64,000 nucleotides of DNA, taken from contig OZ020257.1 of the NCBI GenBank assembly GCA_963971285.1, positions 15,576,602 through 15,640,601 on the forward strand. Direction: 5' to 3'. This DNA comes from Astropecten irregularis. Its lineage: Eukaryota > Echinodermata > Asteroidea > Paxillosida > Astropectinidae. Positions 1 through 11,055 of the stretch are shown one piece after another (the stretch's first letter is position 1; every line of letters starts with the position of its first letter). A program made the translations under genes and the position numbers. The notes beneath the pieces were generated by a model. It worked only from the letters and a program-made list of their open reading frames with translations, was not told the DNA's origin and ran no database searches.

Positions 1-2419
1 CTATTTCTTTGGTTATTTTTATTTTCGGTTTTTAACATACAAGGAATGTTCATGTTAAACATTGTTTTATTATTCTTAGTTTAATTCAAATCCCATTTTA
101 TATTAACTTAATTTTAGTTTTACAATTGCAGGGCTCCAATGGAAACCAGCTTCGGCTGTTTGGATCTACCCTGGGTAAATAAAATAAATAATAAATAAAC
201 TCTTTTCTTTGCTCAGGAGTCAGGACCAAACTGTAAACCAACAGGTTTCTGGATTATTTTGTAATTAACTAAATCCTCTGCTGGCCAGAATTTTTTTTTA
301 ATCTGACATCAAAAGGCACAAAAAAATATACCCAAATAACGAATCAAGTTTTGTAACAACGCATCAACATTGAAACAGTATTTTGACTTTGGAAGGCCGG
401 GATCTTTTGCCTAATTTATGCACAAAGCAATGCGGTGTATACATATTCCACATGCAGCATCCATATGGTAATTTGTGGTTTGCTGCATAACGTACCAGCT
501 GTCTGTATTCATTCAAATCAGTGCCGTACGTAATTGAACACACCATTTTCTACATCTGTAGCGATGTGGAGAATAATTATTTTATGAATACAGATGGCCA
601 AGAGCACAAGGCTGTATGTTGAACCCCCGCCCACCAACACAAGGTTTCAGGATTTTTCCCATGGTTTCAGCAAGGACATGGAAATGCATGATTTCTAGAA
701 CGGACATCATGAAAAACAGGATGTTCGTTATCGAGCTTCATTTGCAATTACAATGTCATAAACATGTTTTATAACAGCAATCCACAGATTTAAAACAAAA
801 AAGGTGGTCAAAAGCAGCAAACACAGTGGCCACATGAAGATGCCCAGAAATGCCGGACCACACCCCTTTGACTAAAACCTTCTTTGGTCCAAATTGAGAG
901 AGCCACACTAGAGCAATGAAGAACTAGATTCTAGATGGCATGAGACCAGACTGAGGGTCTCTTCTCAGGACCAACTGGACTCTGGACAGTACATTACAAA
1001 CTGTACATGTACCTCGTCCATACCTAGGCAACATGCCTCCAGTCCAACAGGTCCAAAACACTCATGAAAAAAAGACAGGTGGTCCATCTGTATAGGACTC
1101 AAAGGGGTACCTCAAGTCCTCAACATGGCAGCATGCCTTGATCCACCAAGTCCAATGGTGTGAAGAAACCAGTCCCTGAAACACCAGTGAAACATGCAAG
1201 ACTCCCAGTATAGTCTCTTCACACAATGGGACTATAGGATGGGGGTGCTCTAGTCCGAAGTATTAATCAAGCCTTTAAGGCAGTGCTGCCTCCATTTCTA
1301 GTCCTCTATGTGGAGAAATCTTGCAGCCCCACAAGATTGACGGTCTTATACGTTGGAAATATTGCACATGTAGTGTACGTAACTACTGCAGAACATGTAG
1401 GGCCTACATACTAGTTCACAGCATGGCAACTAATTGATCACACGATGAATCATTCTCAGTTATGCATGTCCAAGCGACCACGATGTAAAACCCAGCCCTT
1501 TAGTTAATTCCACCCAAGGACAGTGCACAGATCAACATGGCTTACATGTTTATACGTTTGTGCAAATTAACATCAGTTACACTTATGTCACTGAATCTCT
1601 GGCTGAGATTTAGTCCTGAGATGATAGGGAAACTAATGACTTGTCAACTACATGCATGTAGTGACCTTCCTTCCTGAAACTAAATTTGCTTTTAGGATAG
1701 AATCCCAGGGGACCATTGCTGTGTATTGCAGTCCCTAATTGGGCCACACCCAGTCCCTCAAACTACATCACTACTCATTACAGTTGAGGTAAGTTATTAA
1801 GCAGAAGGACGTGGGTTCCCATCCCACCCGAGTCAGCACATTGATCTTCCATGGCCACTCAAAAGCAATGCATGTGGTGCTGGTCAACGCGTCAAAGGGC
1901 ACGGTAAAGGGCAAGCTTTAATTTAAATAATTCTATCACCTGACGAATAAATTAATAATAACATTATTTGTAACAGCTTTGTAAAAGGAAAACCTGTATT
2001 AGCTGTATGTAGTACCAGGGCAATTATGAAAAACAGAATCCCATGACATTTTGACTGGTAACCTTTTGCAGTGTTGGCAGAGCAAACAACGCATATTGTT
2101 GATTTTGCAAGCCTCATGGGAAACAACTAGACTAGTATTGTACACATTAAAAATAAATACTCATTAATACTGTACTGCAGTTTTGAACAAATATGACAAA
2201 TTGTCCACCATTATTACTACCTTAATTGTGTTTTAATACAGTGTGTCCTTGCTCTATGGAGTATTGTACAAAGTGTGCACTATGGCAGCCATATGCAGAC
2301 ACTTGCGACCGGAGAACCAACCAATTACGCCCAAACTGACAGTTTACACTAAATGCATTCAACATCCAGGTGAACCACATTATTGATCTGCCATTTTGTA
2401 AAGTCATCAAACCACTCAC
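1..2419. other. No exon recognised; probable intron of the 2.4 kb gene
   Basis: This stretch is AT-rich with scattered short open frames and no convincing splice-bounded exon on either strand. It lies downstream of the probable minus-strand first exon at 2420-2458, so it is most simply that gene's first intron. A T-arm-like hairpin (GTGGG, loop TTCCCAT, CCCAC) near 1810-1828 resembles the 3' part of a tRNA-derived repeat, but no matching A box was seen. Confidence 0.4.
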
Positions 2420-2458
2420 CAGAAAGCTCAGGCCGAGAAGAAAGTCAATCAGAGTCAT
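2420..2458 (-). CDS. Probable first coding exon of a membrane or secreted protein
   Basis: Read on the minus strand, an ATG at 2458 opens a 13-codon exon, MTLIDFLLGLSFL, that ends exactly at a strong donor (CTG then gtgagtgg) in phase 0. The peptide is strongly hydrophobic, as expected of a signal peptide or first transmembrane segment. The sequence just upstream is CpG-rich and promoter-like. The gene would continue left and off the window. A possible second exon at 2126-1923 is in frame but has a poor acceptor, so it is not claimed. The family is not recognised. The call rests on the start, splice site and hydrophobicity only. Confidence 0.4.
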
Positions 2459-2665
2459 ATTTTTCCCCGTCTACGTTTAGCGAAAATAATATTGACCCCC
2501 AGCGGAAGAACTGACGCTATCACTACCAGTTACACGGTTCCGTTAACACCTTCGACATAGTCGGTAGTTATTCCTGCTGTCCTGCCGTTTAGCTTTCAAA
2601 AGTACCAGTAGAAAAAAATCCCTGCCAAACAGCAGCGTTAGTTTAGCTGCATGCAACGTACATCA
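2459..2665 (-). promoter_or_regulatory. Candidate promoter/5'UTR of the 2.4 kb minus-strand gene
   Basis: CpG dinucleotides are clearly more frequent here (around 2467-2600 and 2685-2715) than in the AT-rich surroundings. The region lies immediately upstream of the minus-strand ATG at 2458. No TATA box is evident. The assignment is positional. Confidence 0.35.
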
Positions 2666-4101
2666 AACCCATCTAGCTACCAGGGACCTCGTCGAGTGGA
2701 CACGACCCGATCCGCTTCAGTGGCGTTTTCGTTTATAGCCGTCTGCTCTGGCAAAAAAAAGCTCCACGGTAAAGGAATTAAACTGCCAGTTGGAAACCCA
2801 GGCAACACATCTGTTCCAGTCATCACGATGCAGCGTATTTGCATTTCATTTGAATGCATGCATTGCATTGCATATAGCGCGAGGAAAAAGTTGAAAACCG
2901 TAAAATATCTCCTCCATGTGTTGTGTGTGTATAATGATGTATAATATGTGCACAGATAGTAGTGCACAAGTTGTGATATTGGTGGTGTATGTACAATGTA
3001 CGTGCGACAGAATCAACACGGCGTGGGCACATACTCTTTGCACTGTGAGGCTGGGCTTAGTTCACTTATCAATAATACACATAAAGCAAACTGAACAATA
3101 TATAAAAACCCAATTACATACATGCATGCACAATATCGCTGCCAAATAACGCATATATAATGTCATGACTTTGCAAAAAAAAAAAAAATGAGTTAAAAAA
3201 AATTTCAATATTCATCAGTGTGTTAACAAAGCAGAAATGAACTACCGGTATGCCTCTTGTGACATACATGTACACTGTACTATAGTGTGCAAATATTTCC
3301 CATGCGTACATAATCTTACTACGTTGGCAACACGAAAGATCTTTTCCCTCCAAATTCCATTCACAATTACCCACACTCAACACTCAAAAGCTGTACATGC
3401 ATGACGTTGCACAATTTTTCGTGGCAATCGACATGCCATTCAAAATGTAATTGTATGTTAATTCTTGAGCCGGGCACAGTAACATTTTGATTTTTTCAAA
3501 GAGTGAGTTGTATGAAAAATGGCAACAGGCGAAAATGTCTTAAAATAAATCTTGTTGAAAGCATCGCATGTTTGTAATGAGATGCTCATAGTAGTTACGT
3601 ACAAATATTGCAAAATTAAACATTTAAAGAGAACGCAAAAGTTTGTTCACCTGACTTACATTATAAAAAGAAATTTATAACTGGTTCATAAAGCACGGAG
3701 GTTAGGATACGCATATATCATGCGTGTAACTAAACCCTTGGTTAATTATAAAGTTACATGTATGAAGGCTGTATTACAAGGCCATATGGTAATAGCATGG
3801 TTGAATGACAATCATGCAGTTATAAAAAAGGATCAATCTTTTTTTTTTAATCAGGTGAACTCAATTAAGATAACATACAGGTATTTGCTAATTAGCATAA
3901 ATGAATTTTCTGCACTGACGGTACTTAGTACTTTCATGTCAAAAAAACAAATTATTCAGTGACATTCATTCAATTTACAAATAATCGTAAACATGTATTG
4001 ACAAATCAAGATACAAATAAGATTTAATGTCAAAACACTTTTTAAACTAAACACAGGCCAATTACCTCAAACCCTTTAGAGTCCAAAAGAATAGTCTGTG
4101 C
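2666..4101. other. Non-coding; simple-sequence runs only
   Basis: No exon is supported. The stretch contains several ATGTACAT-type words and a poly(A) run near 3175-3188. Short open frames on both strands have no splice context and look random. Confidence 0.4.
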
Positions 4102-4274
4102 CAGTAGTGTAGACACGTCCTCAGACCTGGGGGGGTTGATCGTGTAGATGGGTCGTTCTTCCATATACGTTTATGCACAAAATAATTTTATATATATATA
4201 AAAAGTGAAAACCTGGGGGGGGTTGCTACCCCCCTAGACCCCCCCCCCCCCCCCCCCCGGGATCTACGCCCATG
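4102..4274. mobile_element. hAT-like miniature element with poly(C) core
   Basis: The element begins CAGTAGTGTAGA and ends TCTACGCCCATG, which are imperfect inverted repeats of each other. It is bordered by GTCTGTGC on the left (4094-4101) and ATCTGTGC on the right (4275-4282), a 7-of-8 match to an 8-base target duplication as hAT transposases make. The interior has G-runs, a short TATA run and a C-homopolymer of about 26 bases near 4230-4258. There is no coding capacity. Confidence 0.6.
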
Positions 4275-4947
4275 ATCTGTGCACACTCAGACAGACAGTT
4301 TTTGCAGATGCAGAAAAATTTGTCAAAATCTTGTTAATACAGACACATGCATGATTTCTAGTTTTCTACCAACTTGCCAAACCAGAGCATTCGGTTGACT
4401 AATGATAAACACAAACCAAATCAACATAATTTGTCTACCGAATTGGCTTTTAGTGGCTCTCCGTCACTCCGAAGTGGAGAGCGGCTACTTGGCATACCAG
4501 AGTGCTGATGGCTAAGCAAACAACATTACGTTTCCCCCACCGGAAAGAGCCAACATCAATCCTTAGTACACAAAAGACGGACCTCAAAATGTCACGCAGA
4601 AAATAAATGTCCTCAGGAAGACCATTATTGCAGGCTTTTCTTGTAACAGCCGCTCCCTACCAATAAACACCATCAATCTTTCTTTTCATATTTCTGGCAA
4701 GATTTCCATACGATAGTCCTTTTAGAAAGTAATTTTATTTCAATAATTTTTTTTACAGTTATCTGTCGAAAGTACTTGAGTTGAGATGATTTCAGGGTGA
4801 AAGCTCTTTCTGGTAAAATTTGCTGTGTAAGACAGTCTTTTGTAGAATAAAAAATGATGGCAACAACCTTTAGAACATTTTGATTCTCTAGAGGTAGAAC
4901 AGGCTTGATCAAAAGATTTTGTGATCTGGATCAAGACCTTCCTTTGG

Positions 4948-5330
4948 TTAAAGGTACAATACACGATTGGTAAAGGTCACAGTACAGCTCTCATACTTTG
5001 TCTGATCAAACATGTACATGAAATAATAAACCTGTGGAAATTTTAGCTCAATCGGACATCTAAGTCTCAAGAAAATAGCGAAAACCCGACTTGATTTTTC
5101 TTATAAAACATGAAGAATAGTTTACTTTATTTTTGTTCCAAAAATCGTTCGGACGAACGATCTTTGGAAAAGACACTAAATCTTGATTTGCTTGAAAAAC
5201 CCAGCATCTGATGAACCAAGATTTCCCATGGTGACTGTTTGCACTGTTTACGAACTGTTGGGTCCATTTTCTGTCTCAAACTCAATAATCTTTGTTTGGA
5301 GGCCTTGCAAATCCTATATGCTCCCTTTAA
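4948..5330. mobile_element. TTAA-flanked miniature element, family T (copy 1)
   Basis: Starts TTAAAGGTACAATACACG and ends ATATGCTCCCTTTAA, so TTAA lies at both edges. The copy at 26997-27387 is the same sequence in the opposite orientation and also has TTAA at both ends, which fixes the boundaries. An internal near-palindrome, ATCGTTCGGACGAACGAT, lies near 5145-5162. It is non-coding and presumably mobilised by a TTAA-specific transposase. Confidence 0.65.
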
Positions 5331-6309
5331 TTCTCTTTGTTTTTCAGTTTAGTTTCCTGGTAATGTACTGTAAACTTCAAAACAAATTATTATCCCAAGA
5401 AATAATTATTGTAATGTAAGAGTTGACAGCCATTTGGTTTGTAATTAAAAATGTTATCTTTTTTCATGTTTTCTATCGGACGCTCTATATAAACGACATG
5501 GCCCCTAGTATTACATACACGTACATGCATAAAAAATGTAATTAGCCTACCAGTTGAGTTGAAACCACAGTTGTTTTTGACCGGCTTTATAAATAAACCA
5601 CCATTAAAATGAGAACGAAACTGGTGACAAAAAGCCAATTATCCTTGACAGAAATGGTTGAAGCATGAAGAGTTACAGGTACGTGGAGATGTTGTAGCTT
5701 GTACAAAAAATAAACGTTCGTTCATGATTTTTTACTGGTATGCAACACAAACAAACAAACTATTAAGCAAATGAAGAAGCACACCCAGTAAAAGTACATT
5801 ATCACTAGTGAATCAAGTTTCTGGAATATTCAAAGTAGAAAAATATGTGTTTTGAGCAATTGTCAACAGTTTATTACCTGTATTTTATGATTTGGAAGCT
5901 GTTAAATGATTCTAGTCTTCTTAGAATATTAAAATGTGGCTTACAATTTGGTCCTCGTCAGATATGTACATTGTAGGGCGGGGCAGCCAAACAAAGAGCT
6001 TACATTATTACTGATACTGAAAACTCAAGAATCCTAAAATACTTTTATGTTTTATCTTCTTAAACTCAGGAATACTCACCCTAACACCAGAATAAACAGA
6101 CGATCATTTCAAGCGTCAAGAAGGAACTTTTTGCATGTGTGCGGCGTCTTCACCTACTTGAAAGGAAGTTTGAAATCTGTACAGCACGCACTTGTGTAGT
6201 TTTCACAGTCTCAAATGCTTACACAATGAAGATGCCACTGGAATATGTGTACTGTAGGTCATCCACAATGTGACGGACTCGAGCAAAGCTTAGCAGTAGT
6301 CCAACCACC
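5331..6309. other. Non-coding; no feature recognised
   Basis: AT-rich sequence. A minus-strand segment at about 6078-6150 has a reasonable acceptor (ttcctttcaagtag) and donor (gtgagtattcc). It hits a stop after 14 codons and cannot be joined to any exon, so no gene is claimed. Confidence 0.35.
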
Positions 6310-6435
6310 TTGGTATACCCGTGTATAAATTTGGTTCATCCGACAAAAAGTCGAAGCCAAGAATCAGAACGTGCGTGTAGGCACAATTTTCCACTAAGTC
6401 ACCTGTCACACTTCATTCATCTACAAAATCTGGCC

Positions 6436-6631
6436 AATGCATCAAATGTGTACACAGTGGAGACTGTGATACATGGAGCTACAGGTTACCGTGTGCTCGA
6501 ATCAAGACTGAAATTCCTCACTGACTTGTCGCCTTGTGACAAGCTCATTCCTCTGACGGCCGACGATGACAAGGCATGCCTCTTTCCGCCCAAACTTGAG
6601 GAGGCGCTCGGATTACTAAATGGATAGTGAA
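6436..6631 (-). other. Possible coding segment, strand unresolved
   Basis: Both strands look codon-like. On the minus strand a good acceptor (ttattccttcactatccatttag) precedes a Ser/Arg-rich frame of about 46 codons including GMSLSQGDKSVRNFSLDSS, which runs to a TAA at about 6486. It could be a terminal exon of the minus-strand gene whose exon 2 is at 13.4-13.9 kb, but its phase does not match that exon directly, so at least one more exon would be needed. On the plus strand a frame ends ...PPKLEEALGLLNG-stop at about 6627, without a clear acceptor. No family is recognised for either reading. Confidence 0.25.
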
Positions 6632-7271
6632 GGAATAACAGTGTCTTCCCTTGAGGCTCAATACCTGTGTGTGCTGTATGCATGCATCGATGCCCGGTTG
6701 CATCTAGAGCAAAATGTATCCTTGGAGTCCGCTGATGACTGTATATAAATGCTCATGGTTCCCTGTTGATCTATCAGAATCCCCTCAAGAGATGCAGGGC
6801 CGGACTCTGTGTGATCATCAACCTTCCTTCGATCACCCACTGGCTCTAAAAGCTTTGTAGCGTTTGATGATATGCCCCTTAGGCATTTAACCGGCCCTCA
6901 TATTAATGCAAGAGGCAGCATTAGCTGTCTAATTCGTTCAAACCGTTCGGATATGAATCGCATTAAAAATGGATACAAATAAAAAAGACTTATGAGATAC
7001 GTCGAGGGCAAACTGATGCAATTTATGCCACTTTAGGAGAAAGGGGAAATTTATTCACAACTGACCTTACATCTCATGCCAAGCTTAATCTTCTGAAAAG
7101 CTAAGAGAGAAAGAATAAATCCACAGGAATACTCAGAAACCAATCCCCATTCCCATCTCTGGAGAATTCTGTCAATACTTTTATGATGAAATACTGTTCC
7201 GTGGACTAAAATAACATTGTTCAGAAATGCAACATTTGACAGTCTCAACGACGAACATGGCATCGTAGTCC

Positions 7272-7501
7272 TGCTAAGCACAAAAATTTGCTTAACACAA
7301 AAATGTCTTGCCCAATAAAACAAACCCCCGTTAAAAATTTCATTTGATATTCATGGTAAGCGAACAACATCCAAAGAACTATCGCAAGTGATACACAACA
7401 GTGACAACACATGGACATTTGGACAATTATGGACATATTTTATTAAGTCAGAAATGCCATGCTTGACAAATTTTTGTGCTAAGCAGCTCTTTGAAATTGG
7501 A
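7272..7501. mobile_element. GGCCAATTTCA-type MITE (family M), copy lacking its left tip
   Basis: The body (gctaagcacaaaaatttgct, cttgcccaataaaacaaac, caaagaac, gatacacaac) matches copies at 17298, 23996 and 28470. The right end, gctaagcagctctttgaaatt, is the inverted form of the left-end motif. It is non-coding. The orientation is the same as in the other three standard copies. Confidence 0.65.
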
Positions 7502-8391
7502 CGACGACACAAGGACATGGCTTTCCTCAACCGAGTTGCAGTTGTGAAGAGGAGATGCTCACGAGCAAAGGAAAGAAGAAGAAGTCTCAAACTTCATCTC
7601 TTGCGATGTTTTGTTTGGTGAGTCTTTTGGAAATTAGTGCAAATAACTGGTAGTGATTCTACTTTTCACCAAATTTATAATTATCTGCAGCCCTCCCCTA
7701 AACAAAACAAGCCAAAAATAAAAAAATAAAAAAAAAACCAAACCAAAAAACAATTGTCATAACATTTAAATGCCGAGATTAGAAATTACAACCAAAAAGT
7801 ACAGTACTTTAGCCTTGTCAGCTGTTTGTGATTTATTTAAGCTATGTAATCGTACATGAAGCGCAACATACTCCATAAATTGATTCAAATAAATCAAATT
7901 AGGAATGATTATAGTCTGGTGATTGCTCCAGGGCCATTTAACTCAGCGATAAGATTGATCTTCATTGCAAATCAATATCAATTGCTTAGCAATGAGTGAT
8001 GTCACAATGCCTATCACTATGGTGATAACCGGTACTCTTTTCACGATTAATCTTAGTGTTTTGTGAAATACATGTACTGTAATAAAATTATTTTAGCCTA
8101 GATTTCTTTTTCTTAATTCCAACTGGTCATGCATAACCACAAGAGGGGGCTATTTCACTTTACAGGCCACGATGCCATTGAATGGGCAGTGAACAGTAAT
8201 GGTGCATCCCCACACATGCAGCTGTGAAGCCTCTTCAAGGCTTACACTGTGACACAGATAATGTACGTGTCAAGAAATGACTCAACTCCCTACTGTACAT
8301 GTACAATGATGTAAAATAACATACATTGCATTTACCTATTTTACATAATTTATCGTAGTGGAAAAAATAATTATACAGAGGCAATGAATTA

Positions 8392-8660
8392 CCATTGGGA
8401 ACCAAGGCAATGGTCAGGGGCACCAAGGCAATGACCAGGGGCACCAAGGCAATAACCAGGGGCGTGTCAAGGCAATGGCCAGGGGCACCAAGGCAATGAC
8501 CAGGGGCACCAAGGCAATAACCAGGGGTGTGTCAAGACAATGACCAGGGGCACCAAGGCAATGACCATTGGGAACCAAGGAATGACCATTGGGCACCAAG
8601 GCAATGACCAGGGGCGTGCCAAGATAATGACCAGGGGCGCTATAGACAATGACCAGGAAC
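8392..8660. repeat. Minisatellite, 21-base unit
   Basis: About twelve tandem copies of a 21-base unit close to AATGACCAGGGGCACCAAGG. Every second or third unit carries the variant GGGCGTGTCAAG, giving a higher-order period of about 64-66 bases. Because 21 is a multiple of three, the array stays open in several frames and creates spurious open reading frames of up to 131 codons on the minus strand (8414-8809). Confidence 0.85.
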
Positions 8661-8942
8661 ATAGGAGAAAGTTCCATCTTTGCAATTTTAGATCGTATCC
8701 CATTTTCCATCTCAGAGAAAAATACTGAATTCATTTTTAAACATTTTTTGGATCCAAATTCAAATAAGTGCAGTCCATTGAAATTTAAATGAAATGTACA
8801 ATGTATCACTAAGAATCTGAAATAAGAAGCCAGGGATGGTCAAAAATTGGCTTATTTTCCACTAATATTGACAAAGACCAATATTTATCATTTTTTTAGT
8901 AAATTAGATACCAGTATCCATCCTACATGTCCTACACCTCGG

Positions 8943-9211
8943 GCCAATTTCATAGAGCTGCTTAAGCTGATAAGCACCAAAATTTGCTTAAGTCCCAAAA
9001 ACCATACATGTATGGTAGATAAAATCATTGTGCCAGCCAAAACTCCTTGTGAATGTTATGCTCAGCAAACAATGGTCGAAAGACAAGTCAAAAGCAGTAA
9101 ACATCACTTGAACATTTTGTTGGTAATTAAATCCTGTTTGATCAAAGATGACTTTTCATGCTTAAAAGCAAATTTTGTGCTTTTAAAAGCAGCTCTGTGA
9201 AATTGGCCCCA
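8943..9211. mobile_element. GGCCAATTTCA-type MITE, subfamily M2 (copy 1)
   Basis: Left end GGGCCAATTTCATAGAGCTG and right end CAGCTCTGTGAAATTGGCCC form a terminal inverted repeat. The interior (ccaaaactccttgtgaatg, ctgtttgatcaaag) differs from family M but matches the element at 60372-60622 in reverse orientation, which defines a second subfamily. Confidence 0.75.
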
Positions 9212-10692
9212 GGTGTACATGTAGGCATATAGTATACCAAGCAGTGTGTGCTTACACAATTAGGCTAATTAAGCTACTGGTAGCTTGGACTGGTGCACAT
9301 GTACATTGTACATGTAGAGTGTATGTAAGCAGATATTCACACTTCACATACAGCAGTACCAGGCATATCGCAGTCTGGCAAATGGCCAACATGGTAACAC
9401 TGATGGCAGGACGACACACCCAGCATGGTATTAGTTATAGCTGCTGAAGCATAGAACAGAGAATAGCAAGACAATGTACCTGGATATTATGTACCGTAAT
9501 TATACTAATTGTATGTACATATGTCTGAAGGCCTAATGGCATTAAACAAAACATGCTATTAAAGTACAGTGTACATACATGTATGTAGAAAAAATGGCAC
9601 ATGCATTTTAATTTCTTAATTAGCCACTGGCTAGTCTATATTATACAAAACATAAAAAATGTATTCCAAAACACTTAAATACATGGACAATACGCATTGT
9701 AAAGAGCAATTTGCAGTGTACATGTGAAAAAATAAATGACACAAAGTAATTGCCCATTATCATCTGATTATCATAGTGCATATAGAACGGAATTTAAAAT
9801 TAATGTCACGTGAAAATGAAAGCCCTTTTTCATCGTAACTGGTACTGACTGTGCACCAAACAATTTTCGTTCCATTTTGTTTTCATCAAAAGAAATATAT
9901 GAAATCAATTTGTTTTATCTTTAAATGATTGCTGTGTGTCTATTTTGGAAGCATTTCTCTTTGAATCTGATCACAAGTTACTGCAAACCTTCTATAAAAA
10001 TGTTCAGTATTATAATGCACACTACCAACTGACTGTGCCCCGTCCACATGAAGCAAACAGTGTTATTCTCAAACTGAACTTCAAACACCCCATAATTGCA
10101 ATCTGCATCTTCCTTCAGCAAACCACCTTCGTCCCTCTCTCTCACTCTCTGAAAAAATATCAGGGTCTGAGGAAGATGTTTGAGTTTGGTTGCACTAACC
10201 ATTGCACCATGGACGTAGAAATGGTTGCTGCATGCACGTACAGTACGTACACATATGAAATCCCCTATGGTTGCACCACCAATTACACCAGGATATTATA
10301 CCGTGCACCACTCATCATCTGGTACCATTATGTACACCAACATGGATGCCAAACATTTGCTTCTGGTGCAAGCTTAAAGTCATGTAGGCCTCTTTACTTT
10401 GCCACAAATTACCTCACCTTAAGCCAGCTCCGGATTCCCCCAAAATTTTTCATGGCCTGCTGTGGCACTGCACTGGGAACGGACGGAGAATGATCGGGAC
10501 GACAGGTTTTATCCACATCGTATGAAAAGACAGCAGTGCACCTTTACTCTATCTAGCTGCCAACCCCAGATGAGGCTGGCATTTGATTAACCCTTCACCA
10601 TCGAGGATGCATGGGTATAAGGTGCACACTATACAATGTCAACCGTCTTGGAACAAACGAGGGCGGACGTCTACAAAATGAAGCAACCCACT
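9212..10692. other. Non-coding; no feature recognised
   Basis: AT-rich with many TACATGTA-like words. The longest open frame in the window apart from repeat artefacts (9936-10493, 185 codons) lies here, but it has no start context, splice context or recognisable domain. It is rich in Cys, His and Tyr in the way random AT-rich translation is, so it is not called a gene. Confidence 0.35.
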
Positions 10693-11055
10693 TTAAAGAG
10701 GCATACTTTGCTAAAACAAAAATCTTCGCAGATTTACCTCTAACTTACCATGCTTACAGGGTAAAAAGTTGGTGATGGTAGAAACATACTGTTAAAATCT
10801 TTCCATCTGAAATGCTGCATGTATCCAGAAAAAGAGTCAAACCAAGTTGACAAAAAAGAATTTTGATCTTCGAAAGATCAAAAATCCTGTAAAAAATATT
10901 TTAAAATACCGTGGGCGTTTTTCACAGTTTTCTCAAAAAGGGGGCACCGTATGGGACTGGGAATTTCACAGATGACTGTCACTGCCTTTCTTGATAATGT
11001 TGCCAATGAATCTGCATTTCTTTGACGAAAAACTTAAGTATGAAATTACCTTTAA
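10693..11055. mobile_element. TTAA-flanked miniature element, family T2 (copy 1)
   Basis: TTAAAGAGGCATACTTTG at the left and ATTACCTTTAA at the right give TTAA at both ends. The internal words gggactgggaatttc, cagatgactgt and gaatctgcatttc recur in the element at 36213-36598, confirming a family. It is non-coding. Confidence 0.65.

Noticed and set aside
1923..2126. In-frame second exon for the 2.4 kb minus-strand gene (LFPMRLAKSTICVVC and onward).
   Set aside because: The acceptor lacks a pyrimidine tract and the peptide has no family resemblance; phase agreement alone is weak.
4066..4126. Minus-strand exon-like segment reading SEDVSTLLAQTILLDSKGFE with acceptor and donor.
   Set aside because: Its acceptor and first 25 bases are the terminal repeat and poly(C)-side sequence of the hAT-like element at 4102-4274, so the frame is a coincidence at a transposon edge.
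6078..6150. Minus-strand exon VKTPHTCKKFLLDA.
   Set aside because: It stops after 14 codons and its phase cannot be joined to the neighbouring candidate segment without an immediate stop.
8414..8809. 131-codon minus-strand frame rich in VPLVIALVP repeats.
   Set aside because: A product of the 21-base minisatellite, whose period is a multiple of three.
9936..10493. 185-codon plus-strand open frame, the longest in the window.
   Set aside because: No splice context, no recognisable domain, and composition typical of random AT-rich translation.
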